This document shows positions 1 to 6,630 of a stretch of DNA of 23,116 bases, piece after piece. The translations under genes were made by a program, and so were the position numbers. This DNA comes from an uncultured Collinsella sp. (GTDB lineage: Bacteria > Actinomycetota > Coriobacteriia > Coriobacteriales > Coriobacteriaceae). Under the pieces are notes generated by a model. That model was not told the origin of the DNA, did not search any database, and saw nothing but the letters and a program-made list of their open reading frames with translations. The stretch lies in NCBI GenBank assembly GCA_900550415.1, contig URSO01000033.1:1-23116 (forward strand). Reading direction: 5' to 3'. Positions within the stretch are counted from its first letter, which is position 1. Every line of letters starts with the position of its first letter.

Positions 1-1575
1 GGGCACGCCGAGCACGCCTTGTTTGAAGATGTCGTCGAGCCGGGAGGGCGCGTCGGCGGACTGGATCTTGTGCAGCAGTCGACAGGCGGCCTCGCTCAGG
101 CCCATTGCGCTCCAGATGTGTGTGTGGAACGCTTCGGCGCTGGGGAATGTGAGGCAGTCGGGGTAGGTGGCTTTGAGCTGGGCCGGCGTGAACGGGGCGT
201 CACGGTATTGGTCCATGCGCCTGGGGTCCACGGGCTTGCCCCAGACCACGTACTGTCGGCGCACGTCGCCGCGGCCGTCGCCGGGCATCAGGTAGAGGAA
301 TTTGGCGCAGGAGAGCACCTGGCCGGTGGTCTGGTTGCGATAGGTGTCCACGATGGCGCCCCACACGGGTTGCGGTGCGCCGTTCTCGTCGCGGCCGCGC
401 AGGTAGAGCGGCTCGTCGCCGGTTCGGAGGATGGCGAGATATGGCTCATATGAAAACGTGCGGTATCGTTTCCTGCTCGTATCACGTTGGACAAGAATGC
501 CCCAATCGGTAAATTGGGATATAAGGTTGTTTGCGCTCGATCTGCTAATCTGCATTCGTTCAGACACAAAGGCGGTGTCGACGATCGGATTGCCCTCGAG
601 AAGGTCGAGTAGCATAAGGGCGTTCGTCGTAGCCCTTCCCGCCTTTTCGCGAATCAGCCTTTCGGTTTCCGAATGGAGGTCGACAAGCTTCCGCATCGAA
701 TCCCGCGCCTCGCGTGCGCTTGCAAGCAAGCAGGTACTGAAAAACGAAACCCATCCCTCAAAATCGCCTCTCTGCCTTACGCGCATAAGCCAATCGTAGT
801 ATTCGCTCCTGTGTCGTTTGAGTTCATACGAGGGGTAGATGACCGGCTTGGTGAGCGCCCCATCATGTATGAGCGAAAGGAGGATGAGCAGACGCCCGAG
901 GCGTCCGTTGCCGTCGAGGAACGGGTGCGCGGTTTCAAACTGGTAGTGCACCAAAGCGGCCTTGATGACTGGATCGATGTCGTCACGCTCGTTGATGAAA
1001 AGCTCGAGGTCGCCAAGTGCCTCCTTCATATCCTCCGTGTTGGGAGGGACATACGGGGCCTCATTGAGCGTGCAGCCGTTTGGTCCGACCCAGTTCTGAG
1101 TCGTCCTGAACTGGCCCGGCGTCTTGTCGGAGCCTCTGCCATTTCCAAGCAATGTGGCATGGACGGATTTGAGCAGCCTCATACAGAGTGGCAGTTCCTC
1201 CATGAGCGTGGTCGCCTGCTGCACCGCTCGAGTGTAGTTGACGACGTCGGTTAGGTCCCGGCTCGCATTGGATTCGTTTGACGGGTCAAGAACATCATCG
1301 AACGTACATTGCGTACCCTCGATTTGAGAGGACAAGAGCGCTTCCTTGCGAACGTACATAGAAAGGTACATGTCGATGTTCGGAACAAAGCGAGACATGC
1401 CCTCAACCTCGCCGAGTATGGCGCGGCAATCGGAGACAAGCCGCATGGAATCAGCGGATAAATTGATTGGAAAGAATGAATCCATATTGGCGGGTCTAAA
1501 CGAATCATAGGCGAGGGCTCCTGAAAGGTTGTGCCTGACGTTTCCCTGTCGTCCGGGTGTGATGGGTGCGAGCAT
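1..1575 (-). CDS. Fic family protein fused in frame to a Wadjet JetC-like segment (partial, runs off the left edge)
   Basis: Translating the minus strand from ATG at 1575 gives one open frame to base 1. Residues about 1-385 are a complete Fic protein. The inhibitory-helix motif SSQIEG is at 82-87 and the catalytic motif HPFLDGNGR at 217-225. A C-terminal winged helix (ISRSSANNLISQFTDWGIL) ends in YEPYLAIL, where Fic proteins of this kind normally stop. Fic enzymes usually transfer AMP to target hydroxyls, and an N-terminal S-x3-E-G motif marks self-inhibited class II members. Instead of stopping, the frame continues for about 140 residues that resemble the region after Walker A in JetC/MukB-like ATPases (for example VWGAIVDTYRNQ and LLHKIQSADAPSRLDDIF). 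No Walker A is present. Base composition changes sharply near 425: the Fic part is AT-richer and the JetC-like part very GC-rich. AGGA lies about 9 nt before the start. The Fic call is firm; the JetC call is by pattern memory. Confidence 0.85.
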   Translation of the reverse strand, partial: MLAPITPGRQGNVRHNLSGALAYDSFRPANMDSFFPINLSADSMRLVSDCRAILGEVEGMSRFVPNIDMYLSMYVRKEALLSSQIEGTQCTFDDVLDPSNESNASRDLTDVVNYTRAVQQATTLMEELPLCMRLLKSVHATLLGNGRGSDKTPGQFRTTQNWVGPNGCTLNEAPYVPPNTEDMKEALGDLELFINERDDIDPVIKAALVHYQFETAHPFLDGNGRLGRLLILLSLIHDGALTKPVIYPSYELKRHRSEYYDWLMRVRQRGDFEGWVSFFSTCLLASAREARDSMRKLVDLHSETERLIREKAGRATTNALMLLDLLEGNPIVDTAFVSERMQISRSSANNLISQFTDWGILVQRDTSRKRYRTFSYEPYLAILRTGDEPLYLRGRDENGAPQPVWGAIVDTYRNQTTGQVLSCAKFLYLMPGDGRGDVRRQYVVWGKPVDPRRMDQYRDAPFTPAQLKATYPDCLTFPSAEAFHTHIWSAMGLSEAACRLLHKIQSADAPSRLDDIFKQGVLGVP

Positions 1576-1585
1576 CGTTAGTGTC

Positions 1586-1619
1586 CTAAGAACAAATTTG
1601 AGCCAAAACTTGTTCTTAG
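1586..1619. promoter_or_regulatory. Perfect palindrome at the fic promoter (operator 1)
   Basis: The 10-bp arms CTAAGAACAA (1586-1595) and TTGTTCTTAG (1610-1619) are exact reverse complements around a 14-bp spacer. On the minus strand a TATAAA-like -10 lies at 1623-1628, so the palindrome covers the likely transcription start and abuts the fic ribosome binding site. This is the position of a repressor operator. The Fic winged helix is the nearest candidate binder, which is inference. Confidence 0.6.
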
Positions 1620-1675
1620 AATTTTATAGCGCCTTCTAAGGCCAAGTTTCTGCAATAAGAAGCGTCAGAAAAACT

Positions 1676-1709
1676 CTAAGAACAAAATTACGCCCAAACT
1701 TGGTCTTAC
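1676..1709. promoter_or_regulatory. Second copy of the fic palindrome (operator 2)
   Basis: This is a 34-bp copy of the palindrome at 1586-1619, exactly 90 bp away. The left arm CTAAGAACAA is identical and the right arm is TTGGTCTTAC, with two changes. It lies between fic and the divergent kinase gene starting at 1797, so a bound protein could affect either gene. Confidence 0.5.
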
Positions 1710-1796
1710 ATCCGAAGGCAAGACTTAGATTGCACTGCGCTACACTTAGTCGCATTATGGCGACATCGCGCCGCGCCCGACCCAAGGGGGACACTC

Positions 1797-2621
1797 ATGA
1801 AGAACACTCAGCTGCTGCTGATCAACGATATGTGCGGCTACGGCAAGGTCGCGCTCTCGGCCATGCTGCCGGTACTGTCGCACATGGGCTATCGCATCCA
1901 CAACCTGCCGACGGCGCTCGTTTCCGATACGCTCAACTATCCCAAGTTCTACATTCACGACACCACGGAGTACGTGCGCCAGAGCCTCGCTATCTGGGAG
2001 GAGCTCGGCTTTGAATTTGATGCTATCTCGACCGGCTTTATCGTGACCGAGGAGGAGACGCGCATCATCTCGGACTTTTGCCACCGCCGCGCTCAAAAGG
2101 GCACCAGGGTGTTCGTCGATCCCATCATGGGCGATAACGGCAAGCTCTATGCCGGCGTGCCCGAGTCGACCATCGGACTCATGCGCAGCTTGGTCGAGTG
2201 CGCCGACTACGCGGTGCCCAACTATACCGAGGCGTGCCTGCTCACCGATACGCCTATCGCCGAAGAGATTACGGCCGATGAGGCCCGCACGCTCGTGGAC
2301 GCCATGCTCGCGTTGGGCACCAAGTCGGTTGTCATTACGAGTGCGAAGGTCGATGGGGCGAGTGCCGTCATCGGCTACGACCATGTGGCGGGGGAATACT
2401 TTGAGATTCCGTTTGAGCTGATCCCGGTGTACTTCCCGGGTACGGGCGATACGTTCTCGGCCGTGCTCATGGGCCGCGTGATGAACGGTTGGAGCCTCCA
2501 GCGTGCCACGGCCGATGCCATGCGTGTGGTGGCCGAGCTTATCGAGCGCAATGCCGACCAAGAGGACAAGTCGGCTGGCCTTCCCATCGAGGCCTGCCTG
2601 GATGTGATTGACCATGAGTAA
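1797..2621 (+). CDS. Pyridoxal/pyridoxamine kinase-like protein (PdxY/PdxK type, ribokinase superfamily)
   Basis: This 274-residue protein has the size and layout of the PdxY/PdxK group, which phosphorylates pyridoxal, pyridoxine or pyridoxamine with ATP in the B6 salvage pathway in the cytoplasm. The N-terminus NDMCGYGKVALSAMLPVLS matches the family's opening substrate-binding strand and the helix after it. FVDPIMGDNGKLY (about 108-120) is the typical mid-protein segment. GTGDTFSAVL (215-224) is the ribokinase-fold anion hole, with D218 as the expected catalytic base. An AAGGGGG ribosome binding site lies 8 nt before ATG 1797. The stop overlaps the start of the next gene, so the two are probably translated together. 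A hydroxymethylpyrimidine kinase role is possible because the families are related, but length and motifs favour the pyridoxal type. Confidence 0.85.
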   Translation: MKNTQLLLINDMCGYGKVALSAMLPVLSHMGYRIHNLPTALVSDTLNYPKFYIHDTTEYVRQSLAIWEELGFEFDAISTGFIVTEEETRIISDFCHRRAQKGTRVFVDPIMGDNGKLYAGVPESTIGLMRSLVECADYAVPNYTEACLLTDTPIAEEITADEARTLVDAMLALGTKSVVITSAKVDGASAVIGYDHVAGEYFEIPFELIPVYFPGTGDTFSAVLMGRVMNGWSLQRATADAMRVVAELIERNADQEDKSAGLPIEACLDVIDHE

Positions 2622-2943
2622 CGCTGACGAGGGCGGCGCCAAGCCTGCAGGCGAGAGCAAGCCGCTCGGCGCGCCGCGTGGCAAGCGTCCGCGTATCCGC
2701 ATTAGCTGCGTGGACCAGTTGGGAACGTGCCGCTGCCATCATGGTCACAAGCCAGGCGATGTCTTTGACTTTGACCGAGACCGCGGCAAGATGTGCGCTA
2801 TGGCCTGCCATGTGGGCTTTCCTTACATTGACATCTTGCGTTACGGCGGAACCGTGCCCGGCAACGAGCCCGGCACGGCAAAGTTCTGCTGCCCCGAGGT
2901 CGATACATTGAACGTCTGGCTCGCCGAGATCGTCGACGAGTAG
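2614..2943 (+). CDS. TIGR04076-like small cysteine-rich protein
   Basis: This is a 109-residue protein of unknown function. After a charged, proline-rich N-terminal tail of about 30 residues, the core runs RIRISCVDQLGTCRCHHGHK, then KPGDVFDF, then a conserved cysteine (KMCAMACH), then FPYIDILRYGG and a late cysteine pair (KFCCPEVD). This order resembles the TIGR04076 family, whose members are short and keep Cys and His residues, perhaps for metal or redox chemistry. ATG 2614 lies inside the end of the kinase gene (ATGAGTAA overlap), which suggests translational coupling. A TTG at 2608 in the same frame is a weaker alternative start. No signal peptide or membrane segment is visible. The pairing with a B6 kinase is the only functional hint. 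Confidence 0.7.
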   Translation: MSNADEGGAKPAGESKPLGAPRGKRPRIRISCVDQLGTCRCHHGHKPGDVFDFDRDRGKMCAMACHVGFPYIDILRYGGTVPGNEPGTAKFCCPEVDTLNVWLAEIVDE

Positions 2944-2944
2944 T

Positions 2945-3037
2945 CGAGCGAGGATTTTCTCCCGCCGAGATAATGAGCGTGGATTTTTCCCGTTTTGGAC
3001 GCAATTTCGCGCTCAAAGTGGGAGAAAATCCACGCTC
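2945..3037. repeat. Intergenic inverted/direct repeat built on GAGCGTGGATTTT
   Basis: The left arm GAGCGTGGATTTT (2975-2987) has its reverse complement AAAATCCACGCTC at 3025-3037. A third, slightly diverged direct copy (GAGCGAGGATTTTCTCCCG) lies at about 2945-2965. The structure follows the stop at 2943 and could fold into a long stem. The repeated, modular form looks like a REP-type element rather than a simple terminator. The convergent phosphatase gene ends at 3170. Confidence 0.6.
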
Positions 3038-3121
3038 GATTTGTATATGGGAATCCCGATCTCGTTTATGCCCGTGCTTAGGCGTTATCGTCGTTGTCCT
3101 GCGTGCGAGTAAGGTCAAATT

Positions 3122-3172
3122 TCTGCATTTCATTCGATTTGTGGCTCTAAAAACTCTGCATTTCATCGATTA
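3122..3172. repeat. Short direct repeat between convergent genes
   Basis: TCTGCATTTCATTCGAT at 3122 recurs as TCTGCATTTCATCGAT 34 bp further on, at about 3156; the second copy reaches the phosphatase stop codon. Both lie in AT-richer DNA. Function unknown. Confidence 0.5.
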
Positions 3173-3616
3173 CAGCTGCTCGAGCATAGCGGTGCAACCG
3201 GCGAGCACGTCGCGGTAGGTGGCATCGAAGTTGCCGGTGTACCAGGGATCGGCCACGTCGCCGGGGCGCTCGGTCCAATCGAGCAAGCGCGTAATCTTGC
3301 CGTCGGGGTCGTCGTCAAAGATGCGACGCAGACCGCGCGCGTTCTCAGCATCCATATAGACAATGCGATCCCAGTTGCCATACTCCGCGCGCCGCACCTG
3401 ACGTGCGCGATGTGCGACGACGGGAATCCTGACTTCGCGCAGCTTGGCGACCGTGCCATGATGCGGCGGGTTGCCGATCTCTTCGGTTGAGGTTGCTGCA
3501 GAATCGATGACAAACTCGCCCGCGCGTCCAGCGCGGCGCGCTAGCTCGGTAAACACGGACTCAGCCATCGTCGAGCGACAGATATTTCCACAGCAGATAA
3601 AAAGAATGCGTTGCAT
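3170..3616 (-). CDS. Low-molecular-weight protein-tyrosine phosphatase
   Basis: This 148-residue cytoplasmic protein has the expected length for the family. The N-terminal P-loop is CCGNICRS, with the C-x5-R signature at C8 to R14; Cys8 is the predicted nucleophile. The general-acid loop is DPWYTG with Asp123. The family hydrolyses phosphotyrosine (some members phosphoarginine) on proteins. The usual proline after CRS is threonine here (CRSTMAE), a mild change. AAAGGA lies before ATG 3616. The gene starts 33 bp after the end of the ATPase gene on the same strand, so the two may share a transcript. No partner kinase is visible in the window. Confidence 0.9.
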   Translation of the reverse strand: MQRILFICCGNICRSTMAESVFTELARRAGRAGEFVIDSAATSTEEIGNPPHHGTVAKLREVRIPVVAHRARQVRRAEYGNWDRIVYMDAENARGLRRIFDDDPDGKITRLLDWTERPGDVADPWYTGNFDATYRDVLAGCTAMLEQL

Positions 3617-3649
3617 GAGCGGTTTCCTTTCTGGGCGGTCGCGCGGGGC

Positions 3650-5020
3650 TTACAGGCTGCCCTTGAGACAGTTTGCTCCGATAAAACCCGCTGCGTACAA
3701 GGGGAGGTGGCGCAGCTCGCGCCCGTCATCAGTTTCGCTGCGGGCAAAATTGTTCTCGGACAAAATGTAGGCATATGGCGACCGGGCTTTGTCCATAAAC
3801 GACCCGAGGGTTCTTGCGCGCACGTTGCGTGCGGACTTTACCTCGACGGGCACAATTTCCATACGGTCGGTCTGAAGTAGAAAATCGAGCTCACCGCTCG
3901 TCTTCCAAGACGACGGCGGCACCCAATAGTACGTCCGCAAACCATTGCTCGAAAATGCCTGCATGACCGAGTTTTCGGCCAGGGCACCTCGAAAGTCGGA
4001 AGACAGTGCTATGGCGGAATCCTCTTTGAGGTCGAGCCAGAGCCGCGGGTTGATACCGAGTTTGTAGAACATGAGGCCCGTATCGAGAAGATAGACCTTA
4101 AAGAAACTTCCGTCTTCGTCGTCGAAGGGAACGAGGGGAGGTTCGATGCCTTCGGTCAGGTTGTTGACCGATATGATGGCGGCGCCTTCGAGCCAGTCGA
4201 GCGGCTCGATAAGCTTGGCGCGACGGCCTCCGCGTTCGACCTCGGAGTACTTGAATTTCTTTGTGGACGATCTCAGCAACTGGGACGGAATGGAGCGCCA
4301 TACCTTGCGCGCCGCCACGCCACTGATCCCGTTTTCGGGGTCGGTCATATCGGCGGTGTAGGTCTCGTCGATTTCGCGCTGCTCGACGCGCGCGTCTTCG
4401 ATGGATAACGTCTTGCGATATGCGTTGACGGCGGCGGGCATGCCGCCCACGACCTGGTATCGATGAAACAGGCTGAGCGCGGCTTGGTGCGCGGCGTAAG
4501 CATCGAGCGTGCCGGCGTGGGTACGAACAGCATCGGCCATCTGCTCCTCATCGAGCGCCCAGAGAAACTCCTCGAACGACATGGGATGCATGGTCTCTTG
4601 ACGAACGCCGCTGGGAAAAGGCAACTTGCGCTTGCGCGTGGCGACACCGAGTTGGCTGCCGGTCGCGCATATGCGCCAGCCCGAACCCGAGAAAAAGCGA
4701 AGCGAGTTGAGCGCCCGTTCGCAGAGCTGCACCTCGTCAAACAGGATGAAGGCGGTTTCCTTGCGAATGGGGGTGCGTTTATAGTCTGAAATTCGCGCCA
4801 CGATGGTGTCAACGTCGTCGGTGGGACAGTCGAACAGCGGAGCAATCAGTTCAAGATCGGTCTGAAAGTCGAGTTTGACAAACGCATCGCCGGCGATTCG
4901 CCTGCCGATTTCCTCGGCAGCGTACGTTTTGCCTACGCGTCGCGCACCACGGATGAGGAGGGGGCGTGAGGCGTCCTTTGTCGCCCATGATTCGATAACG
5001 GATTCGATTGATCTGCGCAT
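3650..5020 (-). CDS. AAA_14/DUF4143 family ATP-binding protein
   Basis: This 456-residue protein follows the AAA_14 plus DUF4143 plan. Walker A is GARRVGKT (25-32) and Walker B is FILFDE (91-96). A sensor-like ATGSQLG segment is followed by the family motif MSFEEFLWAL. The C-terminal DUF4143 part has a PD-(D/E)xK nuclease-like core, GELDFLL (E377, D379) then VEVKS (E393, K395), so the putative catalytic residues are kept. The biological role of the family is unknown; links to mobile elements and toxin-like functions have been proposed. AGGTGG precedes ATG 5020. Three evenly spaced palindromes lie directly upstream, and the base composition is a little AT-richer than neighbouring metabolic genes, both suggesting an acquired, self-regulated gene. 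The phosphatase gene follows 33 bp downstream. Confidence 0.85.
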   Translation of the reverse strand: MRRSIESVIESWATKDASRPLLIRGARRVGKTYAAEEIGRRIAGDAFVKLDFQTDLELIAPLFDCPTDDVDTIVARISDYKRTPIRKETAFILFDEVQLCERALNSLRFFSGSGWRICATGSQLGVATRKRKLPFPSGVRQETMHPMSFEEFLWALDEEQMADAVRTHAGTLDAYAAHQAALSLFHRYQVVGGMPAAVNAYRKTLSIEDARVEQREIDETYTADMTDPENGISGVAARKVWRSIPSQLLRSSTKKFKYSEVERGGRRAKLIEPLDWLEGAAIISVNNLTEGIEPPLVPFDDEDGSFFKVYLLDTGLMFYKLGINPRLWLDLKEDSAIALSSDFRGALAENSVMQAFSSNGLRTYYWVPPSSWKTSGELDFLLQTDRMEIVPVEVKSARNVRARTLGSFMDKARSPYAYILSENNFARSETDDGRELRHLPLYAAGFIGANCLKGSL

Positions 5021-5033
5021 GGGGCCACCTTTC

Positions 5034-5124
5034 CGATTTCGTGTACTTCAGATACATAGTTTAGTACGATTTCGTGTACTTAAAATACACGAAATCGTAG
5101 AAAAGCGTGTATCTGAAATACACG
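5034..5124. promoter_or_regulatory. Three evenly spaced palindromes upstream of the ATPase gene
   Basis: The central copy is perfect: arm TACGATTTCGTGTA (5065-5078), 7-bp spacer, then its reverse complement (5086-5099). Flanking copies share the core CGTGTA-N7-TACA(C): one at 5040-5058 with a weaker right arm, one at 5106-5124. Their centres are at 5049, 5082 and 5115, so the spacing is exactly 33 bp, about three helical turns. This suggests cooperative binding of one regulator across the promoter and leader of the ATPase gene. Confidence 0.65.
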
Positions 5125-5215
5125 AAATTGCACTGCCGGAGCTTGCAGGCGGATAAACACTACTAGTATGGGACGGTTTTCACTGGTTGCTCGCCACCTT
5201 GGGCTGTGTTCGTCC

Positions 5216-6469
5216 CTATGCCTGCATCCGGGGCTGTGCTGATTGACGACGGCGCTCCCAGCGGGCGAGCTTGATCGTCACTAGCGCAAGCGCCCAGGCT
5301 ACGAGCGAGAACGCAGCGCCCACGGCACCCACGTACGCAATGCCAATTCCGTTTACCACGGCGCCGCCCACTGCGGTGCCAAACGAGATACCGACGTTAA
5401 ACGCCATGGGCTCAACCGAACTCGCGAGCACCATCGACTTGGGATGGCGGCTGCGCGCCACGTCCATAAAGTGCGTGATGCACGACACCGAGAACAGGTA
5501 CATGAGCAGCGCCAAGCTAAAAACAAAGACCAGCGCGAGCGGCATGGTGCCGCCCACAGCAAACAGCCCGAGTAACGCTGCAGCCTGCAGCACAAACGTC
5601 ACAAGCAGCGCCTTCATGCCAAAGCGTGCATCGATCCATCCGCCCAGGATGTTCGAGATCAGGCAGAACACGCCGTAGGCCATAAGCGTGGTGCTCGCCT
5701 GAACGGTGCCCATACCCAGCACCTGCTCAAGATAAGGCGTCACGTAGCCGTAGAACACATAGACCGAGCCTACGCCAAACAAAAAGATGAGCATGCCGGT
5801 GATGATGCTCGGCTCGCGCAGCAGACCCGCCTGCTCGCGAAAGGTGGCAGGCTCGTCGGTTTGCCCAGCGCGCGGCATAAACGCCACGAGCGCTCCGCAG
5901 ATCAGAACGGCAAAGGTCAGCGTGCCGTACATGGCCACGTGCCAGTCGAGCGTGTCGGCCACGAACTTGCCAATCGAAGTGACAAAGACCATTGCCACGG
6001 AAAACGCACCATATACCACCGAGATGGCAAGCGAAGTTTGCTGCGGGGACAGCAGCTCGGGGATGTACGTCACGCCCACGGCGAGCAGCGCGCCCGAGAC
6101 AGAGCCCAGGACAATGCGCGAGATAAACAGTACCTGGAAGTTGGGCGCCAACGCCATGACCAGGTTGCCGAGCACAAAAACGATGCTGTAGCACACGAGC
6201 AGCTGGTAGCGGCGGAATCGCCCCGTGCTGAGCGCGAGCACCGGCGTGGCGATAGCGTAGACCAGCGCGAACACGCTGATGAGCTGGCCCGCAGTGGCAA
6301 GTGATACGCCGAGTTCCGTTGCCAAGTCGCTTTCGATGCCGATGACCACGAACTCCGAGCAGCCGAGCGAGAAGCCCAACAGCACGAGCAGCGCCAGGCA
6401 GAGCTTGGTGCGCGCGGGGGAGAGCGCGGCGGCGGTTGACTTACTTTTAGGCGTGGTTGCGGCGGTCAA
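5216..6469 (-). CDS. MFS transporter (drug/sugar efflux permease type)
   Basis: The 417-residue inner-membrane protein has about twelve hydrophobic segments, a typical major facilitator layout. The first helix, LLVLLGFSLGCSEFVVIG, and the loop after TM2 (STGRFRRYQLL) resemble the arabinose-efflux/YdhP-like group of proton-driven exporters. The substrate cannot be read from sequence. I chose TTG at 6469 because GGAG lies 8 nt upstream on the minus strand. In-frame starts further up (GTG 6478, TTG 6517) lack a good ribosome binding site and would add a non-hydrophobic tail. The gene is divergent from the prenyl-flavin cluster and shares its intergenic region, so co-regulation with that cluster, perhaps for export of a decarboxylation product, is possible but unproven. 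Confidence 0.85.
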   Translation of the reverse strand: MTAATTPKSKSTAAALSPARTKLCLALLVLLGFSLGCSEFVVIGIESDLATELGVSLATAGQLISVFALVYAIATPVLALSTGRFRRYQLLVCYSIVFVLGNLVMALAPNFQVLFISRIVLGSVSGALLAVGVTYIPELLSPQQTSLAISVVYGAFSVAMVFVTSIGKFVADTLDWHVAMYGTLTFAVLICGALVAFMPRAGQTDEPATFREQAGLLREPSIITGMLIFLFGVGSVYVFYGYVTPYLEQVLGMGTVQASTTLMAYGVFCLISNILGGWIDARFGMKALLVTFVLQAAALLGLFAVGGTMPLALVFVFSLALLMYLFSVSCITHFMDVARSRHPKSMVLASSVEPMAFNVGISFGTAVGGAVVNGIGIAYVGAVGAAFSLVAWALALVTIKLARWERRRQSAQPRMQA

Positions 6470-6549
6470 GGTTGTCACTCCAATGTCGCATGAATAAGCG
6501 GGATTCAATCCCTGCAACTCTAACAGAATGTGTCAGGTGCCTGCTCCCT

Positions 6550-6578
6550 TTGTCGCAGGCTGCGCTTGCCTGTATAGT
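6550..6578 (+). promoter_or_regulatory. Putative sigma-70 promoter for the LpdD-IDI fusion gene
   Basis: TTGTCG (6550-6555) and TATAGT (6573-6578) are 17 bp apart, with TG directly before the -10. The start codon at 6631 lies about 45 bp downstream of the predicted start site. An alternative MerR-type reading uses TTGCCT at 6566 as -35. Confidence 0.45.
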
Positions 6579-6589
6579 CGCAATACAGG
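6569..6589. promoter_or_regulatory. Dyad CCTGTAT-N7-ATACAGG (operator candidate)
   Basis: A perfect 7-bp dyad with a 7-bp spacer overlaps the predicted -10. The same pattern with one arm change occurs before the transporter gene at 7709-7729, where the element also follows a TTG(A/C)C hexamer at the same distance. The cluster encodes a MerR-type regulator, whose class binds dyads placed between -35 and -10. Confidence 0.5.
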
Positions 6590-6630
6590 CGAAGATGGTC
6601 TCGAGTAAACCGCGGGCGACGGGAGATCCC

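Noticed and set aside
1755..2702. Minus-strand frame opposite the kinase gene
   Set aside because: No recognisable domain, and the plus-strand kinase and its overlapping partner explain the region.
5034..5124. CRISPR-like array
   Set aside because: The units are palindromic, only three copies exist, and the intervals hold no independent spacers. There are no cas genes.
6457..6630. Extended N-terminus for the LpdD-IDI protein
   Set aside because: The extra segment would cover the promoter and dyad and has no family similarity. GGGAG before ATG 6631 supports the shorter form.
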